Shown piece by piece: positions 33,941 to 42,338 of a DNA stretch of 64,000 nucleotides. Location of the stretch: positions 186,001 to 250,000 of the forward strand of contig JAHHRU010000001.1 in NCBI GenBank assembly GCA_020025635.1, read 5' to 3'. This stretch comes from Allofournierella sp. Its GTDB lineage: Bacteria; Bacillota; Clostridia; Oscillospirales; Ruminococcaceae. Below the pieces are notes generated by a model. That model had not been told where the DNA came from. It saw only the letters and a list, made by a program, of their open reading frames with translations, and did not search any database. Both the position numbers and the translations under genes were made by a program. Every line of letters begins with the position of its first letter. Position 1 is the first letter of the stretch.

Positions 33941-35128
33941 TTAGGTGTTGATGAAATCCATCAACGACTGAGAAAGAACGCTGTTGCCCACCTTCAAAGC
34001 GGTGTTGTAGCAGTACTTTGCCCAAGAGAAGTTGGAAATTGCAACTTCCGGCTTTTCTTTCTCAATTCCGATGATCTGGCTGTTCAAAGAATCGGAGTTG
34101 GTCGTAAGCAGGTTTTTGTTGTCGCGCAAAAAGCCGCTGCGGCTGGTCAATTCAATGTGCTTTTCCTTCAGGCTGTTGGTGGCATCGCCAAATTTTTCTG
34201 CCAGGCGGGTCAGCTCTGCCCGGTCTGCTTCGCCGTTTTTGAACTCACCGCTCTGGGGGTCGCAATTCTTCAAAATATCGCTCATCTTTACAACAAGAGA
34301 AACGATATTCTTCGGGTCGCCGTCTTCATCCACGCCGTAGCCCAGGTAATTGATGCCCTGCAGAGAAGAATCGAATGCGCTTGTGCCAATGACCTTTCCG
34401 TTTTCGTCCTCTTTCAGGCCCAGGCCGATGTCCACATACTTCTTCTCGTCGTTTGCCAGGTACTCCAAAGCCTCACAGTTCTTTTTTGCCTGGTCGTATT
34501 CATCTTTGGCGATCATTTTGCCGTCTTCCATCTTGTAGAAGCCGCCGCCTGCCGTTGCCACGGGGGGATTTGCGTTGTTGTACTCTTTGGGTACATCGCC
34601 ATCCATTTCCACCTTGGGAACGTGGCTGTCCACCGGGATGCCCCGGTAGCACAGGCCGTTGTTATCATCCCAGGTGAAGGGAACGTTCACGCCGTCGGCA
34701 CCGGCAAAGGCGAAGGTATCGCCGAATTTTGCGCTGTTCATTTTCTGAACGATGCTCTTTGCCAGCTCACTCATGGTCTGGCCCAGGGCATTGCGGCCTG
34801 CGCCGGAAGTATCCGACTGGCCGTTGATCAGGCCGGACAGGACCGAATCGCCCACCCGGTTGTCGATATCGCCGATGATGTCCTCAATGGTCTTATAGGC
34901 CACGTCGTACTTCATGCCAACCGATTCCGAAACCTTCAGCTGGCTCTGCACACGCTGGAAGGAACGGCGAAGCTGAAAGGCACGAGAAGCTGCAGCGGGA
35001 TCTTCGGCAAAGGTGGTAAATTTTCTTCCCGTAAGTACAACATTCATCGCATCGTTCATCTTGTTGTTGGACTTCTGAAGATTGTAGCGATAGTTTTTAA
35101 GCACCGCATTCGTTGTTGTGCGAATCAT
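33941..35128 (-). CDS. flgL: Flagellar hook-associated protein FlgL (HAP3)
   Basis: A 395-residue junction protein. The flagellin-like N-terminus (MIRTTTNAVLKNYRYNLQKS ... LTGRKFTTFAEDPAAASRAF) and the C-terminus (YNTALKVGNSVLSQSLMDFI) are typical. It is longer than the usual ~300 residues because of an inserted central region (~140-290). It is exported through the flagellar apparatus and lies 16 bases after flgK. Confidence 0.94.
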   Translation of the reverse strand: MIRTTTNAVLKNYRYNLQKSNNKMNDAMNVVLTGRKFTTFAEDPAAASRAFQLRRSFQRVQSQLKVSESVGMKYDVAYKTIEDIIGDIDNRVGDSVLSGLINGQSDTSGAGRNALGQTMSELAKSIVQKMNSAKFGDTFAFAGADGVNVPFTWDDNNGLCYRGIPVDSHVPKVEMDGDVPKEYNNANPPVATAGGGFYKMEDGKMIAKDEYDQAKKNCEALEYLANDEKKYVDIGLGLKEDENGKVIGTSAFDSSLQGINYLGYGVDEDGDPKNIVSLVVKMSDILKNCDPQSGEFKNGEADRAELTRLAEKFGDATNSLKEKHIELTSRSGFLRDNKNLLTTNSDSLNSQIIGIEKEKPEVAISNFSWAKYCYNTALKVGNSVLSQSLMDFINT

Positions 35129-35144
35129 TTCAATTCATCTCCTA

Positions 35145-37472
35145 TCAGGTCGTCAAACCGGTTCCGTTGATCAGCTTTTCCAACATCGAATCCAATGTGG
35201 TCATCAGGCGGCAGGCCGCATTGTAGGATTTTGAATACTGCATCAAATTCATGGCCTCATCGTTCAGGTCAACGCTGGATACGGAATCCCGCTGCATATT
35301 CAGGTTGACTGCCGAGGTCTGCGCATTCTCAAAGAATGTATTGGTAACGCTGATATCCGTTCCCAGAACCGTTCCGATGTTCACCCACATATCCTGGAAG
35401 GTGCCCGTCAGAAGGGGCTTTCCGTCTGCATCCTGAGCAATCAGGTCAGGCCGGAATTCCATGGGGGTTTCAAACAGGGTGAGCATGTGGCGGATGTTTT
35501 CGGTATCCGTGCTGCCCACACTGTCCATGCCGCTGCCCTTCACAAAGGAAGTAACCAGCTGTGCGCTCTTGGACCAGCTCTGAGAAATCGTGATATTCGC
35601 TGCGGTGATCCCGGTGGGGTCATCCTTATCGCCGCTGTTGCTGAACAGCACCGAGCCAACCTTGTCGCCGTTGGCTTCCAGGAAGGCCTTCTGCTGGTCG
35701 TCCAGCTTCATATCGGTGGTCAGGATGGTTTTCTTTCCGGCCGCATCGGTGTAAACCAGCGGCTCGCCTTTTTTATCGATATATTGGCCGTGCTGGTTGC
35801 GCATGAAGCCTTGGTTTGCTTCGTTGAACACATTCGCAAACTGGCGGGCCAGCAGATCCAGCGATTTCTGGTAGTAGCCGATGCCGCGCTTGCTTCTGGC
35901 CTCTTCGTCAATGTTGTCCACAACATTCTGAGAGGTGAACTCGCCGTCCTCGGTCAAGAACTCACGCTGGGCCTGCAGTACGCCCCGCAGGTCATTGTCG
36001 TCAAGGGCCACCGGTTGGGACGGATGCTTCACATACACCTGCTGGATGTACTGTGTTTCATGCAGGGCTTCCTTTGCATCGGCCGTGGGCACGGTGAGGG
36101 CCTGATCCTTCTCGGCGGTGGGGACCCGGGCCGCGGCGGTTTCATTGTCCGTGGGGGTGCCGTCTGCCATCAAGTAGGGCAGGTTCGGTGCCGTTGCCTG
36201 CTTGTTCGGGTCAAAGGCCGGGTTCCGCTTGGCCATCAGATACGGCATGGTGGCCTGATCCGCGCCGGTGTTGGGCATCGGCTTCAGATAAGGCTCGGTC
36301 GCACTGGTGGGGCCGTTGTTCTGCAGCAGGTTGCCAGTAAGGATCTTCTGCTTGGTGATAATGGTAACGATGCCGTTGACATCTTCCTGGGTGACGGCCA
36401 CGCCGTTGCCAAACTGCTCTCTCGAGATCTGCTGGGGCGGCTTTTTCTCCATGTTATACAGAAGGAAGCCGTTTTCGTCCTTCAGCGCGGAAACGTCCAG
36501 CATCAGGTCCTTGTCATAGGTGGGGCTGTCCTGCATCTGGGCCTGGCTCAGATCGGCGGTGGGTTTGCCGTCCTTATCCAGATAGGGCTTGTTTGCTTCG
36601 TCCACACCGGTCTTGTTGGGAACGGGTGTCTGATGCTTGATGAGCTGCGCGGCATAGATGCCATCCACCAATACGGAGGAGTCGGTGTCCACAGTGGGGT
36701 CCGGGTTGGTGTCACCCAGAGAAATGACCAGTTTTTCAACGGTCTGGCCTGCGCCGATCTCCTCGGTGGTGTAGCGCACATCGATTTTCATGTATTCGGA
36801 CAGATTGTCGATCAGCAGGTTGCGCTCATCCCGCAGTTCCAGTGCCGCATCACCGTGAAGCTCGCTCTGGCGGATGGATGCGTTCAGATCACGGATCTTT
36901 GTGAGGATGTTGTTGACTTCCTTTACATTCTGGTTGAAGTCATTCAGCGTATTTTTGCGCACGTCTTCCAGCTGAGTGGCATAAGCTCTCAGCTTTCTTG
37001 TGAGTGCCTCTGCCGATGCACGCACCAGCGCATCCGAATCGGCGCTGCCCTTGTCCTTGGCCATCTGTTCCAGCTGATCGAAAAGGTCATTGAACTGGGC
37101 CTCAATGATGCCGAATTCGTCCTTGCCTTTTCCTACCTCATCCAGGATGTCCTCAATGTTTTTCAGAGCTGCCAGCTTTGCGCCCATAGCGCCCACGTCC
37201 GAATTTTTGTTCCGGAAACGGATGTCCAGATACGGGTCGCGCAGCTGAGAAACGCCAATGCATTTCACGCCGTTGCCCACATTGACATCCCCGCGGGAAT
37301 AGAAACGCTCTACCGTTCCGTTCACCATGCTGACCTGCTCCAGACGCTGTCTGGTGTAGCCGTTCGTATTGATATTCGTAATATTGTTTCCTGTCACACT
37401 CATGCCCTTTTGAGCAGCATAAATACCCGACTGTGCTTGTGTGAAGGAGCCAAACGTACCGATCGATGCCAT
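35145..37472 (-). CDS. flgK: Flagellar hook-associated protein FlgK (HAP1), enlarged
   Basis: A 775-residue protein, much longer than the usual 450-650. The N-terminus (FTQAQSGIYAAQKGMSVTGNNITNINTNGYTRQ) and the C-terminus (DLNDEAMNLMQYSKSYNAACRLMTTLDSMLEKLING) are canonical rod/hook motifs. The insert (~280-470) contains four imperfect repeats around PYL: KPYLDKDGKPTAD (~292), EPYLKPMPNTGAD (~395), MPYLMAKRNPAFD (~410) and LPYLMADGTPTDN (~430). It joins hook to filament with FlgL. Confidence 0.94.
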   Translation of the reverse strand: MASIGTFGSFTQAQSGIYAAQKGMSVTGNNITNINTNGYTRQRLEQVSMVNGTVERFYSRGDVNVGNGVKCIGVSQLRDPYLDIRFRNKNSDVGAMGAKLAALKNIEDILDEVGKGKDEFGIIEAQFNDLFDQLEQMAKDKGSADSDALVRASAEALTRKLRAYATQLEDVRKNTLNDFNQNVKEVNNILTKIRDLNASIRQSELHGDAALELRDERNLLIDNLSEYMKIDVRYTTEEIGAGQTVEKLVISLGDTNPDPTVDTDSSVLVDGIYAAQLIKHQTPVPNKTGVDEANKPYLDKDGKPTADLSQAQMQDSPTYDKDLMLDVSALKDENGFLLYNMEKKPPQQISREQFGNGVAVTQEDVNGIVTIITKQKILTGNLLQNNGPTSATEPYLKPMPNTGADQATMPYLMAKRNPAFDPNKQATAPNLPYLMADGTPTDNETAAARVPTAEKDQALTVPTADAKEALHETQYIQQVYVKHPSQPVALDDNDLRGVLQAQREFLTEDGEFTSQNVVDNIDEEARSKRGIGYYQKSLDLLARQFANVFNEANQGFMRNQHGQYIDKKGEPLVYTDAAGKKTILTTDMKLDDQQKAFLEANGDKVGSVLFSNSGDKDDPTGITAANITISQSWSKSAQLVTSFVKGSGMDSVGSTDTENIRHMLTLFETPMEFRPDLIAQDADGKPLLTGTFQDMWVNIGTVLGTDISVTNTFFENAQTSAVNLNMQRDSVSSVDLNDEAMNLMQYSKSYNAACRLMTTLDSMLEKLINGTGLTT

Positions 37473-37518
37473 AAAAACGCTCCTTTTCTTTTACTCTTTG
37501 TTTAAATTTGTATAAAAA

Positions 37519-37992
37519 TTACGCGCGGAAATCTGTTTTCATATTGGAAGGCGGTACAGCTTCTTCTGCTGCATATCCAGGCCCGGATGTGACAGATTCA
37601 CCCATTGCAGCCAATACGTGATCGATCTCAGCAAGGCCCTTTTCCAGCGCTTTCCGCGCAGAGCCGGAAGCGAACTGGTATTCTTTGTAATGGGTTTCGA
37701 TATCCTCGACTGCCTGCTGCGCCTGGCTGCGAAGCTCAGCGGGGAAACGCAGCGGCAGCGCCTGCATCCCTGTGCTTTGCAAATTCAGCTGGTGCAGCAG
37801 CTCTGTGCGTTTTTGCTCCAGGCCGCGAAAATGCAGCGCTTCTGCCTGTTCGCTGTTCATGATCTCATTCAAAGCAGCCAGATCATCACTGAGCACGATT
37901 TCTTTTTTCTTCTGTTCCAGGCCGCTGAGCCGGAGAAGGCCTTCATCGATGCCTTTCAGTACAGAAAGAAGTTCCTGATACAGCGTGTCCAC
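37519..37992 (-). CDS. flgN: FlgN-family export chaperone
   Basis: A 157-residue helical protein (LYQELLSVLKGIDEGLLRLS; a long central coiled coil) with the size and pattern of FlgN, the cytoplasmic chaperone of FlgK and FlgL. It lies two bases after flgM and immediately before flgK, the conserved gene order. Sequence conservation in this family is low, so the call leans on context. Confidence 0.8.
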   Translation of the reverse strand: MDTLYQELLSVLKGIDEGLLRLSGLEQKKKEIVLSDDLAALNEIMNSEQAEALHFRGLEQKRTELLHQLNLQSTGMQALPLRFPAELRSQAQQAVEDIETHYKEYQFASGSARKALEKGLAEIDHVLAAMGESVTSGPGYAAEEAVPPSNMKTDFRA

Positions 37993-37994
37993 AA

Positions 37995-38303
37995 TCAGCC
38001 CTCCACATGAAACAACATTTTTCCTGCGATCTTAAAGGGATCCGGATGATATTTCCCTTCTGCCACTGCTTTCCGCAGCGCTTCGATATCGCCGATCGTA
38101 GTTGTTGCTCGTACTTCCTGTGAAATACGTCCAACCAACTCTTTCGGGACAGCGGTATCTCTGTTTGACTCTGCCGACAACTCAACAGAATCAAATCTAC
38201 GCCATCTCTCCTCGGTCGGTGCAACATCGTATTTATTTAAATTGATATAAACGTTGCTTGTTTCAGTCAACGAAACACCTCCGGAGGCTGTTGGATTCAG
38301 CAC
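37995..38303 (-). CDS. flgM: Anti-sigma-28 factor FlgM
   Basis: A 102-residue protein. The N-terminal half is unstructured. The C-terminal sigma-binding helices include IGDIEALRKAVAEGKYHPDPFKIAGKM in two blocks, the characteristic FlgM ending (G-x-Y-x-x-D/P-x-x-I-A). It holds SigD inactive until hook completion, when it is exported. It is the first gene of its operon, with a sigma-D -10 element upstream, so it feeds back on its own sigma factor. Confidence 0.9.
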   Translation of the reverse strand: MLNPTASGGVSLTETSNVYINLNKYDVAPTEERWRRFDSVELSAESNRDTAVPKELVGRISQEVRATTTIGDIEALRKAVAEGKYHPDPFKIAGKMLFHVEG

Positions 38304-38361
38304 GATACTTCACATCCTTTGCTCAAATCTTGATTGAGTGTAATTTACTTCGATACATACT

Positions 38362-38388
38362 TTATCGGCCTATTTTTTAAAAAGATAA
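38362..38388 (-). promoter_or_regulatory. Sigma-D promoter of the flgM operon
   Basis: On the minus strand TTAT (38385-38388), a 15-base spacer and a perfect GCCGATAA (38362-38369), about 59 bases before the flgM start. Confidence 0.78.
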
Positions 38389-38493
38389 TTGTATTTACTA
38401 ATATTTTATTGATCTTCGCGTTTATCCTTGTTTTAGGCCGCAAAATACCGCTTTTTCCCTTTCATTGCACGCTTTTTTTCACGGATTTTAAAA

Positions 38494-38528
38494 ATACGGT
38501 GAACTTCTTTCTTGGAAGTTCACCGTAT
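38494..38528 (-). terminator. Terminator of the fliD-to-38552 gene block
   Basis: TACGGTGAACTTC / GAAGTTCACCGTA stem followed by ATTTTTA on the minus strand, 24 bases after the last gene. It separates this block from the flgM operon. Confidence 0.88.
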
Positions 38529-38551
38529 TGCAGAACTATTTTTTCCTTTGT

Positions 38552-39499
38552 TTAAATGGACGCTCCCTTCGGCAGCTCCACTTTTTGGACCCGGTTGGTA
38601 TCCTTCTGTATTTTGTAAAGGCTTTCTCCCGTTCTGCTCAGGCAGTATTCGCCAACCAGCACGTTTGTCCCGGAATCTTTATCCTTCATAAAAATGTTCA
38701 GACGAATACAGGGTTTTCCGTCCACGACCACATCCACACCGGTGGTATAGATCTGGTAATCCGCCATGCTGTCACCTTCCAGTCCCAGAACCAAAGGCGG
38801 CAGACTCCAGATAAATTCTTTTACTTCCAGAACCGAAATGGCTTTTGTCATTTCATAATAGTTTTCCGGCTTATCCTTGGCAGGCTCCTTGATTTCTCCC
38901 GGCATGTAAGAAACTTCCACATTGCAGTCTGCCTGGTCCCAGTCGATTTTGATGCAGATCACAGTTCCTTCTTTTTGGCCTGTCCGCGCCAGACTGTATG
39001 TACCTTCAGCGCCTTCGGCGGCAGTTGCCTTTTTCTTCTGCATCTCCTCATCAACGGCAAAATATCCTTTTCCGCCGGTCATGGTGCTTACATACTGCGT
39101 GATCGATTCCAGCAGGTCCGGGAAATTGTGGTAAGCATAGGTCACATGGATGCTTTCCTGCTCGCAGGTGGGCTTTGAAGCATCTTCCTCTTCTGCGGCC
39201 TCGGCTTCTTCGCCTTCTCCGTTCTGCTCTGCCTGTTTTTTCTCTTCCTTTGCCGGTTCGTCTTTGGCCTTTTCTTCCTTTTTTTCCGCATCCTCAGCTT
39301 CTTCCGGCTCCTGCTGCACCGGCTGCAGGGCAGGTACCTCAATATCATTCAGCTGATAGGTCAAAGGAAAATTGATTTCAACTTTTTCCGGCTCGATTTC
39401 CTGTTCTTTCTTCGGGAGCAGGAAGAACGCAGCCGCTCCGGCCGCTGCCAATACCAAAAGCACGACAACAACAAGGATGATCCGTTTTTTTCCTTTCAA
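38552..39499 (-). CDS. Membrane-anchored protein with acidic linker, unknown function
   Basis: A 315-residue protein. A single N-terminal transmembrane helix (~7-27) follows MKGKKR, so the bulk is probably outside the membrane. A ~60-residue Glu/Lys/Ala-rich low-complexity linker (~62-120) precedes a folded C-terminal domain. The layout, one anchor helix plus an extracytoplasmic domain in a flagellar operon, recalls FliL, but I see no convincing FliL motif. It is the last gene of the fliD block, 49 bases after the FtsA-like gene. Confidence 0.6.
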   Translation of the reverse strand: MKGKKRIILVVVVLLVLAAAGAAAFFLLPKKEQEIEPEKVEINFPLTYQLNDIEVPALQPVQQEPEEAEDAEKKEEKAKDEPAKEEKKQAEQNGEGEEAEAAEEEDASKPTCEQESIHVTYAYHNFPDLLESITQYVSTMTGGKGYFAVDEEMQKKKATAAEGAEGTYSLARTGQKEGTVICIKIDWDQADCNVEVSYMPGEIKEPAKDKPENYYEMTKAISVLEVKEFIWSLPPLVLGLEGDSMADYQIYTTGVDVVVDGKPCIRLNIFMKDKDSGTNVLVGEYCLSRTGESLYKIQKDTNRVQKVELPKGASI

Positions 39500-39548
39500 T
39501 ATTTTGCTCCTTTCTGTCTGGCTGACTCAAACACCACCCATCATCCGC

Positions 39549-41414
39549 TCATTCATCACAGCAGATGATGACCTGATCTCCATTTTTCAGCTCCTGACTG
39601 AATTCGCCTGCACTTCCATTGATTTCCATCTGCACATTGTGGTCAAGATGCTGAAAATCGATCTCGGTGCGTTCCAGAAGATCCATCAGATAATAGGGAG
39701 AACCATCCGGCTTTGCCTCAAGAACAAGCTCCCGTCCATTCAGCTCGATCTTGATGGGGTTTGCTTTCTGCTGCAGCACCGGCTGCTCCAGAGCTTTCTT
39801 TTGCGGCACCGGTTCGCTTCTTGGTTCCTCTTTCCACAAAACAGAAACGATCACATCGCCCTGCTGGATCAGATGGTCTTTGGGGACCTCCTGCTCATTG
39901 ATGAAGAACCGTCTTGCCATCCCGTCCGGGTAAAGCTCCGACACGGCCCGGTTGGCATCCTTGCCCGCAGCCGCCGGTGTAAATGTCAGCTCGTCCCCTG
40001 CGTGGACCACCTGCGTGATGGAGGCTTCTTTTCCGTTCAGCAAAAGCACAGCCGGTGTTCCAACTTCGCCATGCAGGGTCCGCTTTTCCCCATCCACTGT
40101 TACACGCAGCGTTTTTCCGTTCCGTGCCAGCATATCCGAATAGGTATAGCCGTTCATCAGCAGGATGTCACGCACTGTCAGAATGCCGCTGCGGAAAAGC
40201 TTTGCGGGTGCTCCGTTGAGATGGACCACATAGCTGTCATTGATCAGTCCCAGGCAGGCAGAAATGGCAATTCCAAGGGGCGTTGCAAACTCAGGCGTTT
40301 TCAGGTCCACAGTTTCCGAATATGCGCTTTTGCCGTAATTGCTGCCTGCCACCGCCACGCGGCGGGAATCCATCTTCAACTTTTCCGCAACCAGTTCCTG
40401 CAGGCCTTCCAGCTTGCTGCCGCCTCCGGCAAGGAAAAGCGCAGAGGGTGCGCCCTGATTCAAAGAAACCACCTGTTCGGCAATTTCATCTGCCAGCAGC
40501 TCTGTTGACTTTTGGATGGCGGCCCGGAAATCCTCGCAGGTGCAGGAGTTATCCTGCCCCAGGATGTCCACATAGTGAATGTCCTTGCCTGCTGAAAGGC
40601 TCCGCTTCATTACTTCTGCGGTCTGGAAATCCACCAAATAGCTACGCATGACCGTTTCGGTGATCTCGTCTCCCGCAACGGTTGTCATCGTGTAGCCCAC
40701 AACGCTGCCGTCACGGCACACTGCAATATCCGTTGTGCCAGCGCCGATATCGACCAGCGCCAAATTCAGCAGGCGGATCTCCGCCGGAATGGCGGCATTC
40801 ATTGCAGCAATGGGCTCCAGTGTGATGCCCGCAACCTGAAGATCTGCCATTTTTATCGCGGTATACAGGCTTTCCACCACTTCGCTGGGCAAAAATGTGG
40901 CAACCACATCCACCTCAACCGATTTGCCGCTGTGATCCTGCAATGTGGAAAGCGCGTAGCCGTCCAAACGGTACTGGGCCACAGTATAGCCGACAAGGAA
41001 AAATTTCCGCTGGCTGCTTTCATCCTTCTGCAGGCCTTCCTCCGCCTTGGATACCGCTCCGGTTTCCAGCTGGCTGATCTTTTCGGGGGTGATGGTTTCG
41101 TTCTCTGTCAGTTCCAGTGAAAAAGAGCCCTTCTCGGTTCTCAGTGCTCGGCCGGCCGCCGCCAGATAAACCCGTTCAAATCGAACTTTCATGCGGTCCT
41201 GCAAGCGGTCGGTCACACTGCGGACAAGTTTTGAAACCTGCTTGATATCATCGATCTGTCCGTCCATCATGGTGCGTTTGCTGTGTTCTGCAATCTCCAC
41301 ATCTTCCACACACAAGCGGTCATCGACCAATCTTCCCACAATGCCAACCACGCCTCTTGTGCCGATATCCAAGGCATAGATCAACTGGCTGTCCTGATTT
41401 TGAAATTCCGCCAT
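39549..41414 (-). CDS. FtsA/PilM-like actin-fold ATPase with long C-terminal extension
   Basis: A 621-residue cytoplasmic protein. Residues ~10-390 form an FtsA-type actin fold: ALDIGTRGVVGIVG (phosphate 1), LVDIGAGTTDIAV (phosphate 2) and FLAGGGSKLEG (adenosine motif). The C-terminal ~220 residues hold two or more beta-rich segments with VTVDGEKR/IELNGREL and HAGDELTF/KNGDQVII repeats, resembling small beta-grasp modules. It lacks an obvious FtsA membrane-targeting tail. It lies with CheY-like and CheX-like genes, not in a division cluster, so a scaffold role in motility or polarity is an inference. Confidence 0.78.
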   Translation of the reverse strand: MAEFQNQDSQLIYALDIGTRGVVGIVGRLVDDRLCVEDVEIAEHSKRTMMDGQIDDIKQVSKLVRSVTDRLQDRMKVRFERVYLAAAGRALRTEKGSFSLELTENETITPEKISQLETGAVSKAEEGLQKDESSQRKFFLVGYTVAQYRLDGYALSTLQDHSGKSVEVDVVATFLPSEVVESLYTAIKMADLQVAGITLEPIAAMNAAIPAEIRLLNLALVDIGAGTTDIAVCRDGSVVGYTMTTVAGDEITETVMRSYLVDFQTAEVMKRSLSAGKDIHYVDILGQDNSCTCEDFRAAIQKSTELLADEIAEQVVSLNQGAPSALFLAGGGSKLEGLQELVAEKLKMDSRRVAVAGSNYGKSAYSETVDLKTPEFATPLGIAISACLGLINDSYVVHLNGAPAKLFRSGILTVRDILLMNGYTYSDMLARNGKTLRVTVDGEKRTLHGEVGTPAVLLLNGKEASITQVVHAGDELTFTPAAAGKDANRAVSELYPDGMARRFFINEQEVPKDHLIQQGDVIVSVLWKEEPRSEPVPQKKALEQPVLQQKANPIKIELNGRELVLEAKPDGSPYYLMDLLERTEIDFQHLDHNVQMEINGSAGEFSQELKNGDQVIICCDE

Positions 41415-41419
41415 TGTGT

Positions 41420-41815
41420 TCAACCTTCTCCTTTTTGTGTCGCCTGAACAGCCTGAAGCGCACCACGCAGTCCCTCAAGCAGTGATTCCTTGGTGAAGGG
41501 CTTGAACAGGAAGCCCTTTGCACCTGCTTTCACCGCACTGTCGATCATATCATCATACGCCATAGAGGAAACCATAAAAATGTTCGCATCGGGCCACTCC
41601 TCTTTCAGCTTTTTGCAGGCCTCCAATCCGTCGATTCCCGGCATGATAATATCCATTGTCACAAGGTCGGGCCGAAGCTCTTCATAGCATTTAAGGGCCT
41701 CTTCGCCGCTTCTGCAGAACCCTGCAATTTCAATTTCGCTTCCTTCCAGCATCTTTTTCATCTGCTGATGTACAACCCGAGAATCGTCTACAACCAAAAT
41801 GCGATATGTTTGCAT
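41420..41815 (-). CDS. CheY-like single-domain response regulator
   Basis: A 131-residue receiver domain: acidic pair LVVDDS, phospho-acceptor Asp55 in VTMDIIMPG, Ser/Thr position VSSMAY and conserved lysine LFKPF. It has no output domain. It lies 2 bases after a CheX-like phosphatase gene, an obvious partner. It is distinct from the main cheY at 63628. Confidence 0.93.
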   Translation of the reverse strand: MQTYRILVVDDSRVVHQQMKKMLEGSEIEIAGFCRSGEEALKCYEELRPDLVTMDIIMPGIDGLEACKKLKEEWPDANIFMVSSMAYDDMIDSAVKAGAKGFLFKPFTKESLLEGLRGALQAVQATQKGEG

Positions 41816-41817
41816 TT

Positions 41818-42306
41818 TTATTCCTCCTCATTATCTGTTTCATCGTGTTCAATGAACCACGAGAATATTACAGACTCCTGCATTTCACTTATGAAAAACA
41901 AAGACTTTGCTTCGCTTTTTTCGTTTATAGCAGTGACATTGGGTGGTGTTTCATATTTTGGGAAAAAATATCGTGTCTTTTCATGCCAATGTGAAAAAAG
42001 ATGCGAAATAAATCTCCCGCAAAGTACATTCACATACTCAATGGCATACTCCTGAACTTCTTCCTTATCCTGAGGGTCACTTCCAACCATTTTCTGTGTC
42101 AACCGGAAAAACAGCTGCGGGTCTGCCTGAAGCTGCACCGATATCCTGGTTTTCTTACCTGCACAAACAAGGACGGAATCCATCTGCTCTTTGTTTTGTT
42201 TTATCTGCGTTTTGGGACAACAGGTCAGGGTAATGCCCGCCATCCAGTCGGTCACCTCCTGCACCAGTTCCTGGGCCATCACAGTGATCCATGGCTCATC
42301 ATACAT
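41818..42306 (-). CDS. CheX-like phosphatase-fold protein
   Basis: A 162-residue protein with the CheC/CheX/FliY fold pattern. The catalytic-type helix carries E90-Y-V-N93 (ExxN) in EYVNVLCGRFISHLF, and a proline-rich strand follows (~116-122). CheX dephosphorylates CheY-P. A single ExxN helix fits CheX rather than CheC. It is coupled to the CheY-like gene downstream. Confidence 0.72.
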   Translation of the reverse strand: MYDEPWITVMAQELVQEVTDWMAGITLTCCPKTQIKQNKEQMDSVLVCAGKKTRISVQLQADPQLFFRLTQKMVGSDPQDKEEVQEYAIEYVNVLCGRFISHLFSHWHEKTRYFFPKYETPPNVTAINEKSEAKSLFFISEMQESVIFSWFIEHDETDNEEE

Positions 42307-42338
42307 TGTTCAGCCGCTCCGTTCCTGCATTCAAAAAA

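Noticed and set aside
35487..37505. 672-codon open frame on the plus strand opposite flgK
   Set aside because: It is a mirror of the GC-rich codon pattern of flgK, has no ribosome binding site and no recognisable domain.
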